A DNA stretch of 64,000 bases from an uncultured Oscillospiraceae bacterium (GTDB lineage: Bacteria; Bacillota; Clostridia; Oscillospirales; Ruminococcaceae), in the NCBI GenBank assembly GCA_910586535.1, contig CAJUHS010000010.1, forward strand, positions 40,283 through 104,282. The letters run 5' to 3'. Both the position numbers and the translations under genes were made by a program. Below, one piece after another: positions 36,322 to 46,209 of this stretch. Position 1 is the first letter of the stretch. Each line of letters opens with the position of its first letter. Below the pieces are notes generated by a model, which saw only the letters and a program-made list of their open reading frames with translations, did not search any database and was not told where the DNA came from.

Positions 36322-36996
36322 ATGTCAATTAGAGAGAATATGGCTGTTCCAGTATATAACTACAACAATAGTTATGTTTATGCTGTATCAAACATTCAAA
36401 CATATGAATTTATTCCTGCAAAAGATGAAATTCCAACTGTTTGTTATATTTCGTTTCCTGAAATTGTTTACATTAACAGTATAAGTGATTGTTTTAGGAC
36501 TGGATTGCTTATGTTTTCTGAAGAAATGCAGGAAGAAGCTTATAAGGAGATACAGTTTGCTGATTGGAAATCTATTATTACTAATCAACAAATAAAAGAT
36601 ACTTTACTTAATCCCACTAAAGATGGTCTTGAGAAATTGATAAGTATTACTAATGAATCAATTTTCAATAGAGTAAAATCTATTTTGGTAGAATTAAAAA
36701 ATAGCAATGCTGATGATATTTCTAATCGAGTAATCAAAGTCATTGACGCACGTTGGAATGAAATTAGACGTGGTATTTTCAAATCTCAAATTCATATCAA
36801 TTTCAAAAACGACAATGTTACAAATAATTCAGACAAAGTTGAATTAGAGGATGTTAAATCTCAAAATGCTATGCTGTTGAAAGAAATTGCTGATATGAAA
36901 AAAATAATTGAGCAATTAAGTAATAAACAGGCGGAAACCACCAAAACAACTAATGAAGAACCAAAAAAGGTCGAGAGACCACCAAAAAATAAATAG
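36322..36996 (+). CDS. Head-tail region protein, 224 aa
   Basis: Not recognised. Residues 1-150 look globular; 165-205 form a coiled coil (VELEDVKSQNAMLLKEIADMKKIIEQL) followed by a Lys-rich tail. Located between capsid and connector genes, so probably a virion or assembly protein. GGAAG upstream of ATG. Confidence 0.55.
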   Translation: MSIRENMAVPVYNYNNSYVYAVSNIQTYEFIPAKDEIPTVCYISFPEIVYINSISDCFRTGLLMFSEEMQEEAYKEIQFADWKSIITNQQIKDTLLNPTKDGLEKLISITNESIFNRVKSILVELKNSNADDISNRVIKVIDARWNEIRRGIFKSQIHINFKNDNVTNNSDKVELEDVKSQNAMLLKEIADMKKIIEQLSNKQAETTKTTNEEPKKVERPPKNK

Positions 36997-37004
36997 CGGA
37001 GGAA

Positions 37005-37499
37005 ATGTCTTTGGAACAAAATACGTCTTTTGATACTGTTTATAAACGATTTTTTGACAGGGTTGAAAAAGACCCTGATTTCTTTAAATACTACAATATT
37101 TCGGAAGACAAGGCAATGGAAATTGCTGTTTTGAGAGCAGAAAGTCTATTAAAAGATGCTATTGATGTTCTAATGACAAAATGCTCTCCTGATGTAAATT
37201 TCCACAACTATGATGATGAATTGGAATGTTTTAATTTTAAAATCACTTCAATAGAAATAAAACTATTGTGTGATATTATGTATGAATTATATCTGAAAAA
37301 AGATATTGTTAATCTTAAACCTATACTTAATGTTTTAACTGCTTCGGATATAAAAGCATTATATTCTCCAAATAGTGAAAGAAAAACATTTCAGGACTTG
37401 TGTAAATTTCTTGAAGCTGAAAACGAAAAGAGCATTTCTAAATACATTGCAAAAGACAGATTGACTAACAAGTGGAAAAGTATTTACGATAGGCGGTAG
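37005..37499 (+). CDS. Head-tail connector-like protein, 164 aa
   Basis: Helical protein in the place where head-tail adaptor proteins are found (after capsid, before head-closure). Start choice is open: ATG 37005 has GGAGG only 3 nt away, whereas TTG 37011 is at a normal distance. No named family recognised. Confidence 0.5.
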   Translation: MSLEQNTSFDTVYKRFFDRVEKDPDFFKYYNISEDKAMEIAVLRAESLLKDAIDVLMTKCSPDVNFHNYDDELECFNFKITSIEIKLLCDIMYELYLKKDIVNLKPILNVLTASDIKALYSPNSERKTFQDLCKFLEAENEKSISKYIAKDRLTNKWKSIYDRR

Positions 37500-37501
37500 T
37501 T

Positions 37502-38467
37502 ATGGAGAAGAATTTAAACTATTATCGTGCTATACAAAACTCTATTGGTTGTTCTGATAAGTCTGATTGGATAAGGGAAAATACTATACGTCGCCTTGAA
37601 CAAGATTTTGAAAATCCTGTTGATGTGGAAACATTTATGTTTTGGAATTTTGGAAAGGAAATGCAAACCCCAGTTCGTTTGGAGGTTGTTGACGAAAAAT
37701 ATTCTGATGTAAACGGAGATGTTTTAAAAGCCACATCTTTATTGTCTACTCCATTGAAAGTTGGAAATATTTTATATCGACCAGACATAGACGAATATTA
37801 CTTGTGTAAGGAATCCTATAAAAAAAGCAGAATGTTCTACAAGTGTGCTTTAGTTCGTTGTAACTACTGGATGAAGTGGCAGGACAAAAACGCAAAGATA
37901 TATGAATACCCTGTATTTGAGATTAATTCTACACAGTATAACAGCGGTGAGTCGGGAGATAAAACCATAACACTTGGTTCGTCACAGCACTTGGTAACTA
38001 TTACCGCCGATGAAAATACTATTTTATTGGATCATGGTCAAAGGGTTTTCTGGGATAGAAATGCTGTTAATCCAACTGTTTTTAAAATTACACAAAATGA
38101 TACAACAGCTATGAATTATGATAAAGGACTGTTGAAAATCACAATTGCAGAAGATGAACGTAACCCCAACAGAGATTCTATTGAAAATTGGCTTTGTGAT
38201 TACTATGAGGTTTCCGAGGTTACTATTCTTTATGACGGTCAATCTACTATTCGTGCAGGTGGTACTAAAACTCTAATGGTAGATACCGACAAAACAGTTG
38301 TGTGGTCTGTCGAAGGTGATATTGCGGCGGAAATTATACCTGATGGCAATTCTGCTAAGATAAAATGTCCAAATAATCACAGTTATATAGACAAGGAAAT
38401 TATTGTTAAAGCTGTTGTCGAGGAAGCAGAAGATATATGTCAATTAACAGTTACAGGAGGTGTATAG
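37502..38467 (+). CDS. Head-closure/virion protein with C-terminal Ig-like domain
   Basis: A 321-residue protein. Residues about 75-125 (VGNILYRPDIDEYYLCKES...) read like a head-closure or stopper domain. The last 80 residues (TRAGGTKTLMVDTDKTVVWSVEG... AKIKCPNN.. VKAVVEEAEDICQLTVTGG-like pattern) look like a bacterial Ig-like domain, common as decoration on phage structural proteins. ATG with GGCGG upstream. Confidence 0.6.
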   Translation: MEKNLNYYRAIQNSIGCSDKSDWIRENTIRRLEQDFENPVDVETFMFWNFGKEMQTPVRLEVVDEKYSDVNGDVLKATSLLSTPLKVGNILYRPDIDEYYLCKESYKKSRMFYKCALVRCNYWMKWQDKNAKIYEYPVFEINSTQYNSGESGDKTITLGSSQHLVTITADENTILLDHGQRVFWDRNAVNPTVFKITQNDTTAMNYDKGLLKITIAEDERNPNRDSIENWLCDYYEVSEVTILYDGQSTIRAGGTKTLMVDTDKTVVWSVEGDIAAEIIPDGNSAKIKCPNNHSYIDKEIIVKAVVEEAEDICQLTVTGGV

Positions 38468-38966
38468 TATAGGAATAAATGACAATCTTATAGAAGATTA
38501 CCGCAACGTTGTAACCAATGCAATATTATTAGATGAAACTATTGTCAAAATTTTAAGCGATGATAAGCTTGACCTTGAATCGGCAGATGAATTATTATGG
38601 GTACATTTAATTCCACAGCAGTACGTCCCATACACTATTACTGAAACGGGTTCTTATATTACGTATGATATTGATGAAAATGTTGTTATTCCGCATAATG
38701 GCACACGCAGCACATATACCGAACTGACATTATATTTTTGGATATTTACGCACAAACAAGATGCTTTATACAAGGGTAGATTAAGAAATGATATTCTGAA
38801 CAGAGAATTGAAATTGCTGTTTAATGATAACAAGAATATAGGTATCGCTAAAAATCATCTTCTGTACAGTAAGGTGTATAGTTCAGGAAATTATGATTAT
38901 ATGGGACGACATATGGCGTTTAAGATTACTGATTGGGCTGACGAGGTGAGATATGGTAAAAAGTAA
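38460..38966 (+). CDS. Probable tail terminator/minor tail protein, 168 aa
   Basis: Overlaps the previous gene. GTG 38460 is the first conventional codon, but it lies within the GGAGG site; the next well-spaced codon is ATA at 38469, so the true start is uncertain. The sequence has HNGTRSTYTELTLYFWIFTHKQDALYKGRLRND and DYMGRHMAFKITDWADEVRYG, a pattern of tail-completion proteins. Context supports a tail-end role. Confidence 0.5.
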   Translation: MYSIGINDNLIEDYRNVVTNAILLDETIVKILSDDKLDLESADELLWVHLIPQQYVPYTITETGSYITYDIDENVVIPHNGTRSTYTELTLYFWIFTHKQDALYKGRLRNDILNRELKLLFNDNKNIGIAKNHLLYSKVYSSGNYDYMGRHMAFKITDWADEVRYGKK

Positions 38967-39720
38967 ATTCAGCCTGTTAGGCAAAAAAGAATATAAATTA
39001 ACTGAAAATTTGACAATACATATCCCATTGGTTTCGGAAATAAGAAATTGTTTTGAAGATGAACTTTTGTATTTTCAATTAGTATCGATATTTACTTCAA
39101 CTCCATGCGACGCTATGGTTGAACTTGACGATTGTAATATTGATTATACAAAGGTAACAGAATATGTTTTTTTCATAATGAAGTTTCTTGGGTTGGTTAA
39201 TAATCCTGATTCAGTTAGCCTGATACACTGGCATATGATATTTCCGTATATAGATATACATGATTTGTCTGTGGAACAAAAAAACGATATGCCTGTTGTT
39301 ATTGACAATGACAATAATATTGTTATTGATGAAAAAATCTATTTGCAGCTTGCTGATTTATTAAGACAAATGCTGAATACATCTAAAAATATGGAATATT
39401 ACAAAGTGCCTGAAGAGGAAACAAGACGTTATATTATTGACCGCCAGCGTCTGAAACGCAAACGTCAATTTGAACGAAACAAAAATCAAGGGAATTCAAT
39501 GTCGTCTTCGTTGGACGGTGTAATTCTTTTATTGGTTAATAACAGTAATTTTAAATATAATTTCAAAGCCGTTGAAAAATTAACCATTTATGATTTATAC
39601 GCTTGTCTTCAGCAAATATATACTGACCGTGAGATCGACGGAATTATGTCGAGTTATTGGTCGGGAAATATTGATTTAAAGAAACTTGATAATTCTAAAT
39701 TAAATAGAATTATTTTGTAA
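38953..39720 (+). CDS. Tail-region protein, 255 aa
   Basis: Overlaps the previous gene by 14 nt. Helical, acidic first half; basic linker (RQRLKRKRQFERNKNQ, about residues 165-180); polar C-terminal part. No family recognised; the position before the tail-tube gene suggests a tail assembly role. Confidence 0.5.
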   Translation: MVKSKFSLLGKKEYKLTENLTIHIPLVSEIRNCFEDELLYFQLVSIFTSTPCDAMVELDDCNIDYTKVTEYVFFIMKFLGLVNNPDSVSLIHWHMIFPYIDIHDLSVEQKNDMPVVIDNDNNIVIDEKIYLQLADLLRQMLNTSKNMEYYKVPEEETRRYIIDRQRLKRKRQFERNKNQGNSMSSSLDGVILLLVNNSNFKYNFKAVEKLTIYDLYACLQQIYTDREIDGIMSSYWSGNIDLKKLDNSKLNRIIL

Positions 39721-39751
39721 AAATGTAAAAAAAGAAAGGTAGGAATTTTTT

Positions 39752-40552
39752 ATGAAAACAATTGCAATGCTTGAAGGTTGGACTATCACATCGGTAGAGA
39801 CTATCGAAAATTATTCGCGTGAGGACGATACTTGTTTGTCAATTCTTGATGAAATTAAAAATGTATCTCTCGCTAATACTGAGGATAGCGCAGACGTAAC
39901 AGGCAAGAACGGTCAAGCCCTCTTTACAATAAAAAAGGGCAAGGCTGTAACAGGTTCGGGTTCTTCCGGTTATATTTCCGGAAATCTTATGGCACTCCAG
40001 ACAGGCGCTGAACCCACAGAAGGAAAGATTAAGTTCAGAAAAAGAGAAATTGTTAAATTTGGAAAAGACGATACAAGCATAAATCTTTCTGAGACTGCCG
40101 TTGGCACAGAGGGTAACGAAATTCTCAACCTGATTGTTACTGTGACAGACGAGAACGGAGATGTAAGCACACAGTATGAGCAGGCTACCGCCGCTGATAC
40201 AAGCAAATTTGCTTATGCTGATAATGTCGTTACTCTTCCTACTGCAACAAATGGCAAGAACGGTACAGTTGAAGTGATCTATGAGTACGAAAAGGACGGT
40301 GCTTCCGTAGGCAATAAGTCCGGTACATACGGCAAGACAACTCATACATTTATCAATTGTCTTGGTACAAATACTTGCGATGAAACATATTTTATACAGA
40401 TTGAAGTTTATCGCTGTGACTGGAATTCAAACTTTACATTTGAACTTGGCGGCGATGGGGTAGAGCACCCGTTTGAATTCAAGAGCCTTGTAGATAAGTG
40501 TTCCGGTGAAGATCGCTTCTGGGACTTCAAGGTTTATAAGAAGTCCGTATAA
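39752..40552 (+). CDS. Probable major tail (tube) protein
   Basis: A 266-residue beta-rich protein with Gly/Thr/Asp-rich repeats and its codon use closer to the capsid gene, as expected for an abundant structural protein. It has an internal TVTDENGDVSTQYEQATAADTSKFAYADNVVTLP segment like an inserted Ig-like/tube loop. It follows connector genes and precedes tail assembly genes. AAAGGTAGG upstream of the ATG. Confidence 0.65.
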   Translation: MKTIAMLEGWTITSVETIENYSREDDTCLSILDEIKNVSLANTEDSADVTGKNGQALFTIKKGKAVTGSGSSGYISGNLMALQTGAEPTEGKIKFRKREIVKFGKDDTSINLSETAVGTEGNEILNLIVTVTDENGDVSTQYEQATAADTSKFAYADNVVTLPTATNGKNGTVEVIYEYEKDGASVGNKSGTYGKTTHTFINCLGTNTCDETYFIQIEVYRCDWNSNFTFELGGDGVEHPFEFKSLVDKCSGEDRFWDFKVYKKSV

Positions 40553-40564
40553 TGAGGTATTACC

Positions 40565-40849
40565 ATGGCAGAACAGTATCGTGACTGTCTTGTTTGTGGC
40601 AAATCCTTTAAAGTGTGCAATATCTGTCAAAAAGATATTGATGAGATGTTTCAGTGGCGCAGAATAGTCTGTTGCCCTGAACATTTTTCATATCATATGC
40701 CAATTATTCAGTATTCTCGCGGTAAGCTAGATAAAGATACGGCTTGTAATGAGCTGAAGTCTGCTATTAATACTTATGGAAATATTGAATTTTGTGATAA
40801 CGTAAAAGGTATTGTTAATGAAATCCTCTCAGAAAATAATGTACAATAA
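40565..40849 (+). CDS. Small zinc-finger phage protein, 94 aa
   Basis: CLVCGKSFKVCNICQKD near the N-terminus and CCPEHFSYH later give four Cys plus His ligands for a zinc site. Immediately after the tail-tube gene. Unknown function. Confidence 0.55.
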   Translation: MAEQYRDCLVCGKSFKVCNICQKDIDEMFQWRRIVCCPEHFSYHMPIIQYSRGKLDKDTACNELKSAINTYGNIEFCDNVKGIVNEILSENNVQ

Positions 40850-40913
40850 GATATAAATAAAGACCTATTAAAAATAACATTTATATATAAAGCAAAAATA
40901 AATAATAAAATTG

Positions 40914-40959
40914 GGGCGATATTACAACATCACAAAATGACAAAATATCGCCCTATTTT
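40914..40959 (+). terminator. Terminator-like stem spanning the start of the DUF1064 gene
   Basis: GGGCGATATT (40914-40923) pairs with AATATCGCCC (40944-40953), followed by TATTTTTT. The ATG at 40937 sits in the loop. It may end the head operon and at the same time control translation of the next gene. Confidence 0.5.
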
Positions 40960-41425
40960 TTACGGAAGTGATTTAAAAATAGAAAGAACAAAATTCAATG
41001 TTGACAAGGATAAATCAAAACGCACATACAACGGAATAGTTTTCGATTCTGTCTTAGAAATGAAATATTATCGTGATTACATTTTACCCAAAGTGGAGAG
41101 TGGCGATATTACTGATGTAAAATTACAGGTCAAATATGAGTTACAACCAAAGTTTATTCATGATAATAAAACAGTACAACCAATAAATTATATAGCTGAT
41201 TTTGTGGTGACATATTCAAATGGAAATATTGAAGTAATTGATACTAAAGGATGTCCTGATTCAATAGCAATACTTAAAAGAAAATTATTTTGGTACGTTT
41301 ACCCTGGTCTTGTTTACAAATGGATTTGTTATTCAAAGATAGACGGAGGTTGGGTAGAATATGAACGCATCAAAAAACAACGAGTAATCAGAAATAAAAA
41401 AAGTCGTAAAACAAACAGGTATTGA
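40937..41425 (+). CDS. DUF1064-like PD-(D/E)XK nuclease
   Basis: A 162-residue protein with the DUF1064 pattern: FDSVLEMKYYRDYILPKV, KLQVKYELQP, then YIADFVV....NIEVIDTKG and AILKRKLFW. The Asp, Glu-x-x-Asp and Lys positions fit a restriction-like nuclease fold related to Holliday-junction resolvases. Such genes occur among phage replication or late genes. The start lies in a hairpin loop, and no good ribosome site is visible. Confidence 0.72.
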   Translation: MTKYRPIFYGSDLKIERTKFNVDKDKSKRTYNGIVFDSVLEMKYYRDYILPKVESGDITDVKLQVKYELQPKFIHDNKTVQPINYIADFVVTYSNGNIEVIDTKGCPDSIAILKRKLFWYVYPGLVYKWICYSKIDGGWVEYERIKKQRVIRNKKSRKTNRY

Positions 41426-41585
41426 TGAAAAAGGTATTTCGGAAGTGGGTAGATGTAAACAAAAACACATGAGAATATTTATAGCTAAACAAGGGCAAAT
41501 ACAAAAATACATTTAAGAAATGGTTTGCATTAAATTTAAAAGGAATAAACAACCATCCTTTACATAATGCAAAAGACGGTTCTTA

Positions 41586-41804
41586 TCAACTATATTGCTG
41601 AATAATTAAATTTTCTATTACATCTTTAATATGTATAGGAGATACTTGAAAATTATTTAATTTTTTAATAATTTTGTCAGCAAAAATTTTGTCACTGGTT
41701 ACGTCTTCAATGAGAATATTATTTTCTAGTATAATACCATAAGCAGTATATTCTCCAATATTTTCATTTGTAAATTGTTGTTCTACACGTTCATACTTAT
41801 ACAT
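41586..41804 (-). CDS. Small protein, DUF6514-like, 72 aa
   Basis: A short protein on the opposite strand to the tail genes: EYTAYGIILENNILIEDVTSDKIFADKIIKKLNNFQVSPIHIKDVIENLI. This order (YxxYGI, I-D-x-(S/T)-D, N-x-x-x-x-P-x-H-x-x-D-V-x-E) resembles the DUF6514 group of small Clostridial proteins. AGGAG precedes the ATG. Together with the XRE gene at 41914 it forms a lysogen-expressed (moron-like) island. Confidence 0.55.
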   Translation of the reverse strand: MYKYERVEQQFTNENIGEYTAYGIILENNILIEDVTSDKIFADKIIKKLNNFQVSPIHIKDVIENLIIQQYS

Positions 41805-41913
41805 TGTGTGTCTCCTTTTATTTTTATTAAAGGTATGATATATTATCCTTATTTAATTATGGTTTATTAATATGTAACATTTTATTAAATCAAGTAATTT
41901 ATTAAAGTTATTT

Positions 41914-42144
41914 TTACATAATTATATCATCTCCATTTTTGAGTTTGGGTAATAAACCTGTATCAATATCACAACTTTCGCAAAGTTTTAGAACCGTACT
42001 GAGTTTTGGATCGGATATTCCGCGTTCTATATTACTTATACACCTATCACTAATATCACAAATTTCAGCAAGATACTCACGAGTATAATTTTTATTTTCT
42101 CTATATTTCCGAAGTATTATGCCAAATTTCACACAAACATTCAT
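41914..42144 (-). CDS. XRE-family regulator, 76 aa
   Basis: A minimal helix-turn-helix protein: FGIILRKYRENKNYTREYLAEICDISDRCISNIERGISDPKLSTVLKLCES covers the whole five-helix XRE fold. It lies antisense between the DUF1064 gene and the tail genes. Probably a lysogeny-state or accessory regulator. Confidence 0.78.
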   Translation of the reverse strand: MNVCVKFGIILRKYRENKNYTREYLAEICDISDRCISNIERGISDPKLSTVLKLCESCDIDTGLLPKLKNGDDIIM

Positions 42145-42319
42145 AAATATCTACCTCTTATTTCCAGTATAACTTATAATAACAAAATTTTACAGGAATT
42201 GCACTTCCAGTTTGTAAATTTTTTGTTATGTTCTACAAAAAAATAGGCTTTATGAATAAAATTTTTGCAAACTTATTGCGAACGCTAAAAACAATTTAAA
42301 ATAGGAGATTTTTAAATAT

Positions 42320-42946
42320 ATGTCATATACAATTAAAAACAACATTTCATTTGATGAATATAACGCTATTATAAATAAGGTAATTGAAGACTGTTTTGTA
42401 GACGGGGTGTACTCCCCTGCTCTGTATGAGCTTTCACTTAGAGTATCTCTAATTAGTGCTTTTGTTCCTGCTTATGATTTGAGTGACTGCAAGGATAACA
42501 ATGCTCTTTGGAAAAGGGTAACGAGTGAAGAGTGCAAAGATATTCTTGATGAGATTATGTATGAAACAATGGAATGCAATAATATTTGTGTTGCTATTAA
42601 GAATGGTATTAATCATCGTCTGAGGGCCATTGAAGCAAGTCCTATGTCTCTGTCTGATATTGCCCTTTCCAAACTGATAGGTGTTGTTACTGAAAAGATA
42701 GACAGCATTGATAATGAGATACTTAATAGTGACACCATCTCTGCACTTATTAATGCTGAAAAACAGACAAATAAAGAAGATTTTGAGGCTAAACTTGTTG
42801 ATGAAATGATTGCTCGTGATCTTATATCTAAACCCAATAGAGCTACACGCAGAAAATCCACAAAGAACAATAAAAACATTACTGTTAAAACAAATGTAGT
42901 TCCTGTGAATACAGAGAGCGAATCAAATTCCGATACAGATAAATAA
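42320..42946 (+). CDS. Tail assembly protein, 208 aa
   Basis: Helical protein (residues about 1-150), with a basic C-terminal region (NRATRRKSTKNNKNI). Placed before a tail-completion-like gene and the tape-measure gene, which is where tail assembly chaperones are found; no frameshift extension is visible. AGGAG upstream of the ATG. Confidence 0.5.
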   Translation: MSYTIKNNISFDEYNAIINKVIEDCFVDGVYSPALYELSLRVSLISAFVPAYDLSDCKDNNALWKRVTSEECKDILDEIMYETMECNNICVAIKNGINHRLRAIEASPMSLSDIALSKLIGVVTEKIDSIDNEILNSDTISALINAEKQTNKEDFEAKLVDEMIARDLISKPNRATRRKSTKNNKNITVKTNVVPVNTESESNSDTDK

Positions 42947-42958
42947 TAACCAAATGGG

Positions 42959-43474
42959 GTGGGTGACAGTAATGTCACTCATATTATTATGAGAGTAAAT
43001 AATTTAAAAGAACTCGAAAAAGAATTGAAGAAACGAATTAACAACGCTCTTACAAATGAAGTCAGCAATGGTGTTAAAGACGTTATGACAGACCATATTA
43101 TTAGTGATGTTTATGATAAATATGATCCGATTGCATACACGCGTAGACTTAACGACGGAGGGTTATTGGATAGAGATAATATGTTGTCGGATTTAAAATG
43201 CGACAGTGTACTGTCTGTAAAAAATATTACCCTTGGAGATAAATATTACACTTTTGCAGGGGAGCAGCGTGTTAGTCAGAATTATAACAAACCCATTGCA
43301 GATGTCGTTGAAACTGGTGAAGGATACGATGTTAGCGGTTGGGAATACGATGGGGTGGAGCGTCCGTTTATGAAAAATACAGCACAAGATATAAAGGATA
43401 ATCATTATCACACTATTGCAATGAAACAAGGCCTTGAACGTCAGGGATTGGAGGTTAAAATAAAACGTGGATGA
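42959..43474 (+). CDS. HK97-gp10-like tail completion protein
   Basis: A 171-residue protein: LKELEKELKKRINNALTNEVSNGVKDVMTDHII....YDKYDPIAYTRRLNDGGLLDRDNM... matches the pattern of gp10-like tail-completion proteins (long first helix, then Y-x-P-x-x-Y-x-R-R). Starts at GTG 42959 or ATG 42989. It overlaps the tape-measure start by 8 nt. Confidence 0.62.
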   Translation: MGDSNVTHIIMRVNNLKELEKELKKRINNALTNEVSNGVKDVMTDHIISDVYDKYDPIAYTRRLNDGGLLDRDNMLSDLKCDSVLSVKNITLGDKYYTFAGEQRVSQNYNKPIADVVETGEGYDVSGWEYDGVERPFMKNTAQDIKDNHYHTIAMKQGLERQGLEVKIKRG

Positions 43475-44906
43475 ATTAGAAATACTTATACAAGCCATAT
43501 TAAGCTTAAAAAATATTAACAAAAGCAAACATCAGATTTTGAGTGAACTTCCTAAATTGGAACAGCGGCTCCAATCTGATAAAAATGCGAGAGTTAAAAT
43601 TGTTGCGGGATTGGATATTCAAAAATCTAAAACACTTATACAGGCGCAGCTAAATACATTGTCGTCTAAAATAAAATCTCCTACTATAAAAATTGGCATC
43701 AACACAGGCACCACAAATAATAATTCTTCTAAAATAAACACAATATCTGAACAACAGAAAGTCAATGCATACCTTGCTCAACAAGTTAAACTTCAAAACG
43801 AAATATACAATATTCAGATTAAGCAAAGTCAAATCGAAGAGAGCAAACGTTCTTCCTCTAAAACTTATTTAACACTTAGTAAACAACTTGAAACCCGCCA
43901 AAAAGAATTGTCATTATTACAAAGTGAAAATTCAGAAATGGCAAAATTAATTTCTGTTGAATGTCAAAAAGAGAAGGTTGCTGAACAGACTGTTCGTAAA
44001 CGAGAAGCATATGAATTAGCTATTGCTAAGTCTAAGGATAGAGAATTGTCGTTATCCCAAAATATTAATCAGCAATCTAAAAACTCTCTTGAAAATGAAA
44101 TTAAAAAAGGCAACCAACTTGAACGTCAGATTGCTACACTTAAATCTCAAATTGCAACATATCAGTCAACTAATACCCGATCTTCAAAGTTTTATGAAAG
44201 CGACTTTGGTTCTTTAATTCAAGAATTAGACTTAGCAAAAACACCCGAAGATGTTGCTAAGGTCAGAGCAGAGTTTAACACATTAAAATCAGAAATTAAA
44301 ATAGCTGGCAAAGAAGGTAAGACCTTTTGGCAAACAATGCAAGAGGGTGCGTCAAAATTTAGTAGTTGGATGACCTTAACTTCTATTATTTCTGCTGTTG
44401 CTCGTGATATAAAGAAAATGGTAACTAATGTCATTGAACTTGACTCGGCAATGACAAATCTTAAAAAGGTTACTGATGAGACAGATTCTACATATGAAAG
44501 ATTCCTAAAAAACACAACCCAACAAGCCAAAGAATTAAAAATTGGATTATCCGATTTAATTAATCAAACTGCCGAATGGGCTAAAAAGGGATATAATATA
44601 TCAGAATCTTCTATTGCAAGTAAAGCTTCGGGTATTTATTCGGTTGTTGGAGAAGTAGATAATACTACGGCCGTTCAGGATTTAACTACAGTTATTAAAA
44701 GCTATGATATGGCTATTGAAGATTCTATTGACATTGTAGATAAATTTAACAATATCTCCAATAAGTATAGTGTAAATGCTGCTGATATTGGAAAAATGTT
44801 ATCAAATTCTGTATCGTCTCTTAGCATAGCTGGTAATTCACTTGATCAAGCAATTGCAATGGGTACAACAATCACCGAGATTACTGGAGATGCTTCAGAA
44901 GCGGGT
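43467..44906 (+). CDS. Tape-measure protein, exon 1
   Basis: 480 codons from GTG 43467 (GGAGG about 10 nt upstream). Long coiled-coil N-terminal region, then the TP901-type tape-measure core (ELDSAMTNLKKVTDETDSTYERFL, AKELKIGLSDLINQTAEWAKKGY...ASKASGIYSVVGEVDNTTAVQDLTTVIKSY). The frame reads into a stop within the intron (44928-44930). The exon ends at GCGGGT (44906): joining 45619 gives ASEAG|NTLKVLSMRLRGAS, the expected tape-measure sequence. Confidence 0.85.
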
Positions 44907-45618
44907 AAAATGATTGCCCGTGCAGCATAGTAATATGTTGCAAAGATAGTAGCTATAACGGTTAAAATCCAGAGATGGACAAGACCGTGCAAAGATTATA
45001 ATGTTTTATTATATTAGTTAGGAATAATATAATAGGAGAAATTTAAATTGAATATTGAGTATTTTAACGTATCATCTGTAGTCCTATTAAGTTTCCAAAT
45101 AAAATATGTTTATCGCAATTTAATAAAATAGCTAAAGATAAAGCTAAACATACATATATAAAAACATATTATAATATTGAGGTAATTTATTTATGGGAAA
45201 CAGATATTAATAATAAACCCTGTTTGTGTAAAAAGTTAATACAAGAATATGTTAATAACAATGGTAAACTATCAAATTATCATTTGTTTAATTATTCTAT
45301 CGTTGGTGAAAAATTATGTTTAAATGAGAATATTATAATTCCATATCAAGATATGGATGTAAATGATTATAAACATTTACTTATAAAAGTGTCCTAACCG
45401 CTTAATAATAAAACATTATAAAATGCGTAACGACTGTAATACTGTTTATGGTAACGTAAACAGTTTCGCTACTCCCCTATTATAATAACAGGGTGAATAT
45501 ACAGTCTGAACTCACAATATAATCTAATAATAAAATGTGAGAATATGCCAGAAATGACATATCGCTATACAATTTTGTATAGTCAGTACCATAAATCTTA
45601 TGGGAAAGTAACAGATTG
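44907..45618 (+). other. Group I intron 1 in the tape-measure gene
   Basis: 712 nt. P1: exon end GCGGGU pairs with the guide GCCCGU (44916-44921) with the diagnostic U.G pair at the splice site. P7: AACGACTGTA near 45433 pairs with ATACAGTCT near 45500. The intron ends in G (45618) and both exon ends are in phase 0. A 3-bp P10 (ATT/AAT) is possible. The loop holds a homing-endonuclease remnant. Confidence 0.78.
45068..45397 (+). pseudogene. Homing endonuclease remnant inside intron 1
   Basis: About 110 open codons without a start, ending at TAA 45395-45397. A possible true start (TTG 45048 with AGGAG) is in a different frame, so the N-terminus is frameshifted or deleted. The remaining part reads CSPIKFPNKI.., then VIYLWETDIN...LCKKLIQEYVNNNGKLSNYHLFNY, resembling the C-terminal half of intron-encoded phage nucleases. 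Family assignment is by memory only. Confidence 0.45.
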
Positions 45619-46209
45619 AATACTCTGAAAGTGTTATCTATGAGGCTTAGAGGCGCTTCAACTGAAATAGAACAAATTGGTGAGTCTACTGACGGAATGG
45701 CTGAATCTACTTCCAAACTGCGTGAAAAAATCCTTGCACTCACAAATGTAACTGGCAAGGGCGGTTTCGATATTATGGCTGATGCTGATAATTTTAAGTC
45801 TACATATCAAATAATGGAAGGCATTAGTAAAGTTTGGGAAGATATGTCAAACGTAAATCAAGCAGCCCTCATAGAAGTAATCGCAGGCAAGCAGCGCGGA
45901 AACACAGTGGCTGCTTTGCTAACTAATATGTCACAAGCCAACAATATCCTGAACGACTCTTTAAATTCGTCTGGTAGTGCAATGGAAGAATATTCATTGT
46001 ATTTAGAATCGATCGAAGGCAGAGTTCAAGGTATGAAGACATCCTTTGAATCACTTTCAAGTACAGTAGTCAACAGCGATTTTATAAAAGGTGGAGTTGA
46101 CTTTTTAACTGGATGTATAAATCTTCTTGATACTTTGATAGACAAACTTGGAGTAATACCGACATTAATTTCTACAATAACATTAGGGACATCATTAAAA
46201 AACGTAGGT
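45619..46209 (+). CDS. Tape-measure protein, exon 2
   Basis: 197 codons (NTLKVLSMRLRGASTEIEQIGE... to LISTITLGTSLKNVG). This is the second part of the TP901-type core, containing ISKVWEDMSNVNQAALIEVIAGKQRGNTVAALL. The exon ends at AGGT (46206-46209); reading further gives a short nonsense tail and a stop at 46260. Splicing to the next exon in phase 0 is required to continue the protein. Confidence 0.82.

Noticed and set aside
44928..44930. TAG in the tape-measure frame as evidence of stop-codon recoding
   Set aside because: The stop lies inside a well-supported group I intron; other genes use TAG as normal stop.
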